64,000 bases of DNA from an uncultured Xanthomonas sp. (GTDB lineage: Bacteria > Pseudomonadota > Gammaproteobacteria > Xanthomonadales > Xanthomonadaceae). The notes under the pieces are model-generated. The model had not been told where the DNA came from, made no database searches, and worked only from the letters and a program-made list of their open reading frames with translations. The DNA lies in contig CALTTS010000015.1 of the NCBI GenBank assembly GCA_943912265.1, forward strand, positions 1-64,000, read 5' to 3'. Shown piece after piece: positions 1-7,219 of the stretch (position 1 is the first letter of the stretch; every line of letters begins with the position of its first letter). The position numbers and the translations under genes are program-made.

Positions 1-15
1 CCGCCAAGGCTGACA

Positions 16-399
16 TCATCCGGCGGCCCGTTCCACACCAGACGCGATGGAGCCACATTCATCCACCAAGTGCTCAAGATCGGCTTCCAATTGTCGTAGC
101 TCACCGAGCCGCCGCCGCACCTCGGCCAATTTCCGTTCGGTCAGCTGACGTGTCTCCTCGCAGGCGCGCTGGCCTTTGACCTCCAGCAACCCCACGATCT
201 CGTCGAGACTGAACCCCATTGCCTGTGCTCGGCGGATGAACTGAAGCCGGCCGACATCGTCGGGTCCGTAGCGACGCACGCTGCCCATCGGGCGCTCAGG
301 CTCCGACAGTAATCCTCGCCGCTGGTAGTAACGGACCGTCTCCACATGCACACCGGCGGTCGCAGCCAGCCGGCTGATCGTCATTGCACTGGCAGCCAT
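16..399 (-). CDS. merR: MerR-family mercury-responsive regulator
   Basis: This is the transcriptional activator/repressor of the divergent mercury genes. From the ATG at 399 it is 127 aa. The N-terminal winged helix-turn-helix (TISRLAATAGVHVETVRYYQRRGLL, residues about 7-31) and the following dimerisation helix match the MerR family. Two of the three mercury-binding cysteines known from Tn501 MerR are visible (C80 in RACEE, C115 in VDEC). The third, expected 8-9 residues after C115, is absent because the protein ends GSIASGVERAAG. An upstream in-frame ATG at 450 would run through the operator, so I prefer 399 (or MTIS at 384). It lies divergent to merT across a classic 19-bp-spaced operator. 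Whether it senses Hg or another soft metal is uncertain because of the missing Cys. Confidence 0.85.
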   Translation of the reverse strand: MAASAMTISRLAATAGVHVETVRYYQRRGLLSEPERPMGSVRRYGPDDVGRLQFIRRAQAMGFSLDEIVGLLEVKGQRACEETRQLTERKLAEVRRRLGELRQLEADLEHLVDECGSIASGVERAAG

Positions 400-403
400 C
401 AAC

Positions 404-434
404 TTGACTCCGTACTTAGGTACGGAGATTACCA
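404..434 (+). promoter_or_regulatory. mer promoter/operator
   Basis: TTGACT (404-409) and TTACCA (429-434) are separated by 19 bp, the overlong spacing typical of MerR-controlled promoters. The spacer holds a perfect 8-bp inverted repeat, CTCCGTAC (408-415) and GTACGGAG (420-427), the MerR binding dyad. It lies between divergent merR and merT. The -10 is unusually close to the merT ATG at 442, so the transcript would have almost no 5' leader. Confidence 0.85.
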
Positions 435-441
435 TGTGGGT

Positions 442-798
442 ATGGCCCAACGTCCCGCACAGTCCTCATTGCCTGCCCTCTTGGGCGCCACCGCTGCTGC
501 CATTGGCGCGTCAGTATGCTGCGTCGTGCCCTTGGTACTGGTCCTGATGGGCATCAGCGGTGCCTGGATATCCAATCTCACCGCCCTGGACGCGTGGCGC
601 CCGTGGTTCAGTGCGGCCACGTTGGTGTGCTTGGGCTGGGCGTTCTGGATGCTCTACGGCCCAGCCGCTCGCTGCCGCACCGACGGCATCTGCGTCGAAC
701 CCGCGTTGTTACGACGTCGGCGGCGCTGGCTGTGGTTCGCCGCCGGCCTGATCGCTCTGTTGCTGCTCTTCCCTTACTACATCGGCTGGCTTCTGTAG
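442..798 (+). CDS. merT: Mercuric ion transport protein MerT
   Basis: Inner-membrane importer that passes Hg(II) from periplasmic MerP into the cytoplasm. It is 118 aa, near the usual 116, with three hydrophobic segments (about residues 13-38, 53-72 and 95-117). The vicinal Cys pair C26-C27 in the first helix (GASVCCVVP) and the loop cysteines C78 and C84 are the diagnostic MerT metal relay. The ATG at 442 is chosen because it begins the conserved MAQ..LPALLGA N-terminus. It sits only 8 nt after the proposed -10, so translation is probably leaderless. It is followed after 9 bp by merP. No mercuric reductase (merA) is present in the window, so the downstream detoxification step is not seen here. 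Confidence 0.93.
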   Translation: MAQRPAQSSLPALLGATAAAIGASVCCVVPLVLVLMGISGAWISNLTALDAWRPWFSAATLVCLGWAFWMLYGPAARCRTDGICVEPALLRRRRRWLWFAAGLIALLLLFPYYIGWLL

Positions 799-807
799 GA
801 GTCCCAC

Positions 808-1101
808 ATGCGCAAGATCCTTCTCAGCTCGGTGCTCACGGCTTGGATGGGCCTGACTTGGGCGGCTACTCCCAAGCAAGTCGTCCTGCAGGTGGAAAAC
901 GTGACCTGTCCGACGTGCAGCATCACGATCGAGAAAGCATTGGACAAGGTACCGGGCATCACAACGAAGCGTATCGACACACGAGCCGCCATCGTGACGG
1001 TGGCATTCGATACCGAGCGCACCAACGCGGCCGCCATCGCGAAGGCCATCACCGAGGCCGGCTTTCCTGCCTCCGTCAAGGTGGGTACGAACGGTGATTG
1101 A
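808..1101 (+). CDS. merP: Periplasmic mercuric binding protein MerP
   Basis: Periplasmic Hg(II) scavenger, 97 aa. An N-terminal signal peptide (about residues 1-20, ending WAA) is followed by one heavy-metal-associated (HMA) ferredoxin-like domain. The metal motif is C34-P-T-C37 in NVTCPTC, instead of the common GMTCxxC. It comes directly after merT and overlaps the next small Cys-rich gene, so all three are probably translated from one mRNA. Hand-over to MerT is known for the family. Confidence 0.92.
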   Translation: MRKILLSSVLTAWMGLTWAATPKQVVLQVENVTCPTCSITIEKALDKVPGITTKRIDTRAAIVTVAFDTERTNAAAIAKAITEAGFPASVKVGTNGD

Positions 1102-1117
1102 GGTGCAGTTGCAGAGC

Positions 1118-1315
1118 ATGCTTACGTGTCCGGCATGCGGGCATCAGGTAACCGAAACCATGCCCACCACGGCGTGCCAGTTCTTCTATGAGTGCTCCGC
1201 TTGCCATGCGCTCCTGCGCCCCAAAGCAGGCGACTGCTGCGTATTCTGCTCATACGGCACGGTGCCGTGCCCGCCCATCCAGCAACACAGCTTCTGCTGC
1301 GGCAGTACAGGCTGA
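1118..1315 (+). CDS. Small Cys-rich GDCCVxC-domain protein
   Basis: A 65-aa protein with 11 cysteines, including paired CPAC (residues 4-7), CSAC (26-29) and the hallmark GDCCVFC (38-44), followed by a terminal CC. This is the GDCCVxC small-protein family, often found beside mercury transport genes; its biochemical role is not established as far as I know, but soft-metal binding is a reasonable inference. An alternative GTG start at 1094 would overlap the merP stop. I chose the ATG at 1118 because it begins at the first conserved CxxC motif. It runs convergently into the transposase gene, leaving only 6 bp between the two stops. Confidence 0.75.
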   Translation: MLTCPACGHQVTETMPTTACQFFYECSACHALLRPKAGDCCVFCSYGTVPCPPIQQHSFCCGSTG

Positions 1316-1321
1316 TCCACG

Positions 1322-4284
1322 CTACGCCGTCAGGGCCAACTCGATTTCGTACGGTTCCGGAAGCTCGTCCACGTCAATCAGATAATCGCCGAAGCGCTTC
1401 ACGTGGCTGGTCACGTAGGGACTGAGTGCGGCCACGTCCTCCTGGGTGATCTTCCAGCCTGCTCGCATAAGCGTCTTGATGATGCGGGTCTGTTCGACCA
1501 CGTTATGGAAGATGACGGCGTTGGCAACCAGATCGTTGTACTTGATCGCCTTCTCCTGTTCGAGCGGATCATTGTCGGCGATCACGCCCTCTCCGCCGAA
1601 GAAGAAATACTTGGAGAACCCGTTATAGGCTTCGACCTTGTTGGTCGAGGCCGTGATCTGCTCGCGCAGTTCACGGTCGGAAATGTACTGCAGCAAGAAC
1701 AACGTGCGCACTGCGGCACCGAGTGCCCGGAAGGCCTGGTACAGCCGGTTCTTGCGACTGTAGTTGCCTAGCTTGCGCAATAGTGTCGAGGCGGCAATCT
1801 TGCCGGACTTGATCGACAGCACCACCTGCATCAGATCCTTCCAATGGGTCTCGATCAGGTGTCCCAGTTCACGTCTTCCCGGAACAGCGCGTCGATGTGC
1901 TCGTAGCGGCTGTCTTCCTCCGGACGGAAGAACCGGTAGTCGCGCCAGTTGCGGATGCGCGGCATCAGCTGGATCCCCAGCAAATGCGACAGACCGAATA
2001 CCGGCAACGATTGACCCTGGGTATCGGCGTGGACAGTGTCGGGTTGGATTTCGGAGGTGTTTTTCAGCAGCCCGTCGATGATGTACACCGCTTCCCAGAC
2101 GCCGCACGGGATGAAATGGCTGAACAGCGCCACGTAGGTGTCGGACACGTGGTGATAGGCAATGCCGCCATAGCCACCGTAGCGGATGTGATACGAGGCC
2201 AGCAGGTTCTGGTCGTAGAGGTCGTACTTGGTGCCATCGGCTGCGGCGCGCTTGCCATCACCCCAGAATTTGGGGAGCTGCAGGCCGGCATAGCTGTTAA
2301 TGATGTCGCGACAGGCAGCAGCCAGCTTGTTCGCGTCCACGTGACGGCGATTGACGAACGACAGCATGTGTGCCGAAGCGGCGCCACGCAGGTGCCGTGC
2401 AGCTTGGGCCGGGCCGAGGTTGCAGCCATAAGTGAACGCCGTCAGCACGTAGCGCTCGGTGGGCTGATCGATTTTGGTGTCGGACCCCGAGAGCGGTCCA
2501 AAATGCCGCGGCCAGCCGGTCCAGTGGGCTACGTCGCACAGGATCTCGATGACGCTGCGCTCGCGCAGGCGGTCGAGGATCGCGCTTTCCAGAGCGCGGG
2601 CGCCGCTACTCATGTCCTTGGCCTTATGGCGCTTGAGTACCGGCAACCCGTCGTCACCGACGATCACCTGGCCATTCTCCAGGTAACCCTGGTCGGTCAG
2701 GTCCGCGACCTGCATCAGCTTGCTCTGCAGCGCATTGACGAATCCAACCGCGGAGGCCGGCAAGCCCACTTGGCGACAGTAGTCATCCAGCAGCGGCTCG
2801 CACTGCTCCCAAGGCAGCAACTGCTGGCGATAGTCGGCGTAGGTTTCCGAGCCGCGCACGGCCACGTCACCGGACTTCAGTTCGTTGGCCAGTGAGGAGA
2901 ACACGCACACTTCGAACAGCCGACGGTGGATGCGCTCCTCGCCCTGTTCGGTGCGATGAGTGATGGTCTTTCGCCAAAGCTGGGTCGTGAACGTCAGATC
3001 AATCGGCTTGTCGAGCCAGTCGCCGCGAGCGCGCTCCTGCGACAGGATCATCTCGATTGCACCCATCAACGAACGGTCTTCGGTGGTGGATTCCAGGTCC
3101 AGCATGCGCACCATGCGCAGGATGGTGGCGCGGTGGCTCTTGTAGAACGGCCACAGCAGCGGCAGATGGTTGTCGCCGCTATGGGCGGCGATGGCATCGC
3201 AATCGGCCTGTAGGGTCTGGACGCCCCCGCGTGTGCTGACCAAGCGCCGGATTTCCCGTCCCGCGTCGGTGTCGCCCGGGTGACGATCAAGCACCTGGAT
3301 CACATCCGACATTGTGGCGACGATGGCCTCGGTCTTCTCGCGGTAGCGTGCACGCAGCCGTTCCAGCTCCTCCTTGCCGCGGTTGTGGATGTTTCCCATG
3401 CGTTTGATGAACATCTCAGCCAGGTCGTCGCGGGTTTGGACCCGGGCACGATGGATCAGACACAGCAATAGCGCGTGTCGTTTTGTCGGTCCGAAATCGC
3501 GCAGCTCGGCGGCATCCAAGGCTCGGGCTTCGGCGGCGAAGTGCTTGCGCTTGAGTTCGGGGATATCTGCCAAATGCTGCTCATCGCCCACCAGTTCACC
3601 CAATTGTGCGATGTGGTCGATCAGTTCCTGGAAATGCTGGAGCGAGGAACGCTTGGGCAAGCGCTTGATGGCCTGCAGTGGGCTCTTGATGCGGGCATCG
3701 GTGACGACCAGCAGATCTTCCAGCCGTTGCTTTTCCTCCGCCGTCAGGCGCGCATCAATGAGGGCAAAGTAACGGCCATTGACCAAGGTACGAATCCGGC
3801 GAGCCAAGCGGTCCAGAGCTGAGAACGCGGGCAGCTCGATGCGGTCGCGGACAAGCTGTTCGATCGCCACATTGATCAGGTCGGCCGGGTTGTCCATGAC
3901 GGCCGCGGCTTCATGGATGGCGCGGGCCGCCACGTCGAGGCCACCGTTGGCATAGGCTCGGACCTGCAGATAGGTCCGGATACGCTGGAAATAGCGGTAG
4001 CGTTTGTTTGGCGCGATGTTGGCCGGCTTGATCTGGACTCGGTATCGCAGAGCATTGCGGAGGTGCCGGACGACCGCGGCGGGCACGTCATCAATTGCCG
4101 GGAAGTAGCCCAGTCGCTGGAAGGATTTGAGCAGGAGGGCCAAGGTCAACCGATGGCCGGGCTGCCGGGCACTTTCGATGATGAAGGCCAGTTCGGCGTC
4201 GGTCGGCGTATAGGCTGCGACCAATTCCCGGACGACGGGATTACGCTTGAATTGCGGGTATGCGGTCCGTTCGATCGACGCCAT
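1322..4284 (-). pseudogene. tnpA: Tn3-family transposase TnpA, frameshifted
   Basis: Replicative Tn3-family transposase split into two frames. The first part runs from the ATG at 4284 (MASIERTAYPQF) to a stop at 1855. The second resumes at about 1860 (LIETHWKDLMQVV) and ends at 1322. Around 1859-1863 the minus strand reads GGGACACCTGATC where an uninterrupted gene needs GGGACCTGATC, so an extra AC dinucleotide explains the break. The repaired product would be about 986 aa, normal for the family. Catalytic elements are visible on both sides: ADGTKYD and HADTQGQS before the break, and LEQEKAIKYNDL after it. It lies 16 bp downstream of the recombinase gene in the same operon. The break could be real or a sequencing error. 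Confidence 0.88.
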
Positions 4285-4300
4285 GCGGGTTCTCAGTCGG

Positions 4301-5254
4301 TCATGGGGGTGGAAGTGCCGGCGATTGCAGACCGACTTCGATCCGCTGTCGTGCAAATGGATCTCCGCCATCGAGATAGCGCATGGCCGAGTGCATGTCA
4401 CGCCAGCCGACGTATTCCATCAACGCCTTTACGTCCCAACCGTTCGCGTTGGCCCAGCCAGCGAAGCCGCGTCGCAACGAGTGGCTGCTGTAGTCCCCGG
4501 CATTCGGGAGCCCGGCGGCGATGAGCAGGCGGCGCAGCAACGGGATCAGACTGTTCGGATGCAGTGGCGTCGCGTTCACCCGGCCCCAGCGGTCGATCCC
4601 ACGGAACACAGGGCCCTGCGTCAACCCGACTGCGTCCACCCAGCTGCAAGTCGCTGTCACTGGGCACAGCTGCGACAATGCCGGCACCTTGTAAGTGGTG
4701 CCCAGAGCCTGGCGATCCCCCTTGCTGCGCGGCAGGAAACAGGTCATGCCTTCGCCGGGAATCAGCCGCAGGTGTTCGACCTGCACGCGGATCAGTTCAT
4801 CGCCGCGGAAGCCGCGCCAGAAGCCCAGCAGGATCAGCGATCGGTCGCGGAGATGGCGCAGTTCATTTGCGCGGTCGCCGTGCTCCCGAGCCGCTTCGAT
4901 CGCAGTTGCGAGCCAATCGTCGACCTGAGCCAGCCGGGCAAGTTGCAGTGGCTCGGCCTGATTCTCGATCGAAGGATGCAAGGTCTGGATGCCCTTGAGC
5001 ACTCTGCGCACCAGCGGCGCCCGGGTCGGATCGACGAATCCATGCTCGCGGTGCCAATGTGCCAACGCGGCGAGGCGTTGCCGAAGCGTGGTGTTCGCCA
5101 ATTGCGTGGCGTGATCGGCCAGATAGCGGGCCACACTGTCTGATGTGGCCGGCAAGTGCCCGCCCCATTCGACCTCGAAGTGTCGCAGCGCGGATGCATA
5201 GCTGCGCCGGGTGTTCTCGCGGGTGGCGGCCTCCAGGTAGCGGTCCAAGGTCAT
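4301..5254 (-). CDS. Tyrosine recombinase/integrase linked to Tn3-type transposase
   Basis: A 317-aa site-specific tyrosine recombinase. An N-terminal SAM-like core-binding domain (residues about 1-95, TRENTRRSYASALRHF) precedes the catalytic domain. Visible active-site residues are R150 (GFRGDEL), the HxxR box H258-R261 (HSLRR) and the nucleophile Y293 (MRYLD). The second histidine position is W284 (VGWRD), a common substitution. Some Tn3-family elements resolve cointegrates with tyrosine recombinases (TnpI or TnpS types) rather than serine resolvases, and its place just ahead of tnpA fits that role. The start at 5254 overlaps the stop of the upstream MerR-type gene by 4 bp (ATGA), implying translational coupling. 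An N-terminal extension open to 5350 lies inside that upstream gene and is not used. Confidence 0.85.
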   Translation of the reverse strand: MTLDRYLEAATRENTRRSYASALRHFEVEWGGHLPATSDSVARYLADHATQLANTTLRQRLAALAHWHREHGFVDPTRAPLVRRVLKGIQTLHPSIENQAEPLQLARLAQVDDWLATAIEAAREHGDRANELRHLRDRSLILLGFWRGFRGDELIRVQVEHLRLIPGEGMTCFLPRSKGDRQALGTTYKVPALSQLCPVTATCSWVDAVGLTQGPVFRGIDRWGRVNATPLHPNSLIPLLRRLLIAAGLPNAGDYSSHSLRRGFAGWANANGWDVKALMEYVGWRDMHSAMRYLDGGDPFARQRIEVGLQSPALPPP

Positions 5255-5682
5255 CGGCGGCCCTCCTGGCTCGCACACGACGCGGAGTCGTCGCCCGTAA
5301 ACCGCAATGCCTCCAGGATGGCGCACGCGCCGCGCTCGCCACCGGCGCACTGGACGATCACCCGCTCCAATTCGCCAGCCATGCGCGTCAGTGCTTCAAG
5401 CCGCTGGTGGATGTCGGCCAGGTGCACGCGCGCCAGCGCATCGACGTCGCCGCACGACAGCTTCGGATCGTCGTTCAGGCGCAGCAGGCTACGGATCTCC
5501 TCCAGGCTGAAACCTAGTTCGCGCCCGCGGCTGACGAACCGCAAGCGCTCCACGTCTACCGGCGTATAGGCGCGATAGCCGCTTCCAGTCCGGTTCGGCG
5601 ACGGGATGAGGCCCACGCGCTCGTAGTAGCGGATGGTTTCGAGGTGGCAGCCGCTGGCGGCGGCGGCTTCACTGATCTTCAT
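5251..5682 (-). CDS. MerR-family heavy-metal regulator
   Basis: A 143-aa MerR-type regulator with an N-terminal winged HTH (ISEAAAASGCHLETIRYYERVGLI) and three metal-site cysteines: C77 (LSCGD), C112 and C120 (QCAGGERGAC). That pattern resembles the Pb/Zn/Cd/Hg branch (PbrR/ZntR/MerR-like); the exact metal cannot be read from sequence. It is divergent to a ruined CDF gene across a 19-bp-spaced promoter. Unusually it is the first gene of an operon with a recombinase (ATGA overlap) and tnpA. If it autoregulates like other MerR proteins, metal may also influence expression of the transposition genes. A much longer open frame extends upstream to 6609 but it overlaps other genes and the operator, and is rejected. 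Confidence 0.87.
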   Translation of the reverse strand: MKISEAAAASGCHLETIRYYERVGLIPSPNRTGSGYRAYTPVDVERLRFVSRGRELGFSLEEIRSLLRLNDDPKLSCGDVDALARVHLADIHQRLEALTRMAGELERVIVQCAGGERGACAILEALRFTGDDSASCASQEGRR

Positions 5683-5693
5683 GTGCGTCCCGC

Positions 5694-5724
5694 TTGACTC
5701 TGTAGCGGCTACGGACTTTACCCT
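5694..5724 (+). promoter_or_regulatory. MerR-type promoter/operator facing the CDF remnant
   Basis: TTGACT (5694-5699) and TACCCT (5719-5724) are separated by 19 bp. The spacer contains an imperfect dyad CTGTAGC/GCTACGG. This is the architecture of metal-responsive MerR-family promoters, and it lies immediately upstream of the divergent MerR-type gene. Confidence 0.75.
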
Positions 5725-5851
5725 GTGCCGGTGCTCACTGCCATCAGGCCGGCCCGCTCGCCGATGGGCTGGACCTGCTGCCGAGCGCGACCGGCGCATG
5801 CGATTGAGCTGGTCGCGATTGAAGTCCTGATATTCGTCAACGGAGTTTGTG

Positions 5852-6237
5852 ATGTCTGAATGCAGCAGCTGTGGAAAGGTCGTGGATGTGGCGGCGATGG
5901 AGGATTCCCAGCGGCGCACCTTGAAAATCGTGCTGGCCATCAATCTCGCCACCTTTGTCATGATGATGGGCTCTGCCTGTGGCTGCTGACCCCGCATCGG
6001 AACGGCGACATCAACCTGTCCTCGGCCTGGGAGTGCTCCCGGAACGACATCTACGAGGGCTTCGCGGTCCTGTTGGCGGCGTTCGCGGTGTGGGTGTTCG
6101 GAACGGGCTGGCCGGACCTGGTCATCGCCTCGGCCCTGCTGCTGATGTTCCTGCGATCCGCCAGCCGGGTGCTGCGCGGGGCGTGGCGGGAACTTCGGGG
6201 CGCGACCCCGGCGCCCAGTGCCTGCGAGCTTCCCTAG
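5852..6237 (+). pseudogene. Cation diffusion facilitator (CDF) remnant, internally deleted
   Basis: The first 45 codons from the ATG at 5852 (MSECSSCGKVVDV...LKIVLAINLATFVMM) look like the N-terminus of a CDF metal exporter and stop at 5987-5989. Directly after, in another frame, a CDF C-terminal part is readable (INLSSAWECSRND, then two membrane segments through VFGTGWPDLVIASALLL) to about 6237. The middle of the family (the helix with ADSxALLADSLDM and following helices) is missing. This is therefore an internal deletion with a frame change rather than a point mutation. It sits behind the intact MerR-type promoter, so the promoter probably once drove this exporter. Confidence 0.72.
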
Positions 6238-6303
6238 ACCTTTCTGCGCCCAAGTGAATGGCAGTCTGCGACTGCCAGCTCCCTCCGGAAACAGGAAAAG
6301 AAG

Positions 6304-6801
6304 ATGTTGCCCGACTACTTTGTCCGTCATGCCCGCGCCATTGGCGCCCTGTCCATCGCCGTTTGCCTGCTGACCTGGGGCTTGGACTACTTCGAGTTCG
6401 TGGGCCCGTGCATCTACTGCCGCATCCAGAGGACGCTGATCGGCATTCTCGGCGTGTTCCTGTTCCTGCCCGCCTTCGGCGGCTGGTTCGTCAGGCTGGG
6501 CTTGAACATGCTGGCCCTGTTCGGCGCGGTGGTCGCCGCAAACCAGCATTTCATCGTGTGGGACAAGATTGCCAAGGGCGAACTGTTCTACCTGTACAAG
6601 CTGCCGCACGACAACAGCTTCATCCTGTCCTTCCTGGCGATCGGGGTCTTCATCGTGCAGGCTTTCATCATCAATCGGCGCGCGGATGTCGCCGAAAAAC
6701 TAGGCGGAAGAAGCCATCGAGTCATCAGGCCATGCAACCTCGCACCTGTCGTCCGCCGAGGCTGTCGGCCGACCTTAGTTATTGTGTACGCGTACGCGTG
6801 A
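6304..6801 (+). CDS. DsbB-like four-helix membrane protein
   Basis: A 165-aa integral membrane protein with about four hydrophobic segments (residues about 14-30, 44-60, 65-83 and 104-122). It has one redox-type motif, C36-I-Y-C39 (VGPCIYCRIQRTL), in the place where DsbB proteins carry their quinone-linked CxxC. The second periplasmic Cys pair of true DsbB is not seen. Only C125-region tail cysteines exist, and the tail after about residue 128 (RADVAEKL onward) is basic and may not be native. A role in thiol oxidation or metal stress is possible but not shown. RBS AGGAAAAG precedes the ATG. The reading frame's end contains a 12-bp palindrome (ACGCGTACGCGT, 6788-6799) that could be part of the czc promoter region. 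Confidence 0.55.
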   Translation: MLPDYFVRHARAIGALSIAVCLLTWGLDYFEFVGPCIYCRIQRTLIGILGVFLFLPAFGGWFVRLGLNMLALFGAVVAANQHFIVWDKIAKGELFYLYKLPHDNSFILSFLAIGVFIVQAFIINRRADVAEKLGGRSHRVIRPCNLAPVVRRGCRPTLVIVYAYA

Positions 6802-6817
6802 CTGATACCTTCGCCTG

Positions 6818-7165
6818 ATGCATCGCGCCCTTGCCCGACTGAGAAGTGCCGTCGCCACACTGCTGCTCGCAGTGATGGTGATCGTGCCTGTCGCCGATGC
6901 ATTCGTCTGCTCGTTCGAATCCGACGCGCACCACGCAACGGCCGACCACACGGGGTCATCGCCGCAAGACGAAGCCGGCAAGGGCGACGTTCCGGACGGC
7001 TCGCATGCCGCGTGTGCCCACAACCATTGCCACCATGCGGCGGCCAACCTCTTTTTCAGCGCGGCTGTGGGGTATCGCGCCGTGCATGACGTGCAGCCTG
7101 CACCGCAGGACCCCGGTCGCGCATTCGGGCTGTCCGAAGGACCCATGAGACCTCCGAAGGGCTGA
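6818..7165 (+). CDS. czcI: CzcI-like exported His/Cys-rich protein
   Basis: A 115-aa protein with a clear signal peptide (about residues 1-28, LLLAVMVIVPVADA) and a short mature part rich in His, Asp and Cys (for example HAACAHNHCHH). Small periplasmic proteins of this type (CzcI and relatives) precede czcCBA operons and are thought to modulate metal response; the assignment here rests on position and composition. It starts 54 bp upstream of the czcC start, in the same direction, and probably opens the operon. Confidence 0.6.
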   Translation: MHRALARLRSAVATLLLAVMVIVPVADAFVCSFESDAHHATADHTGSSPQDEAGKGDVPDGSHAACAHNHCHHAAANLFFSAAVGYRAVHDVQPAPQDPGRAFGLSEGPMRPPKG

Positions 7166-7219
7166 CGTGCCGTGCCCGTCACGACGGGTTCCCACGTCAC
7201 TATTGCTTCTGGAGTTCCC

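Noticed and set aside
5251..6609. A 452-codon frame joining the MerR-type regulator to a long upstream extension
   Set aside because: Only the last 143 codons resemble a MerR protein. The extension crosses the operator, the CDF remnant and the DsbB-like gene.
6788..6799. Perfect 12-bp palindrome ACGCGTACGCGT before the czcI-like gene
   Set aside because: It lies inside the end of the DsbB-like frame and is made of alternating CG/TA steps. It could be a czc operator but there is nothing further to support it, so it is only mentioned in the gene note.
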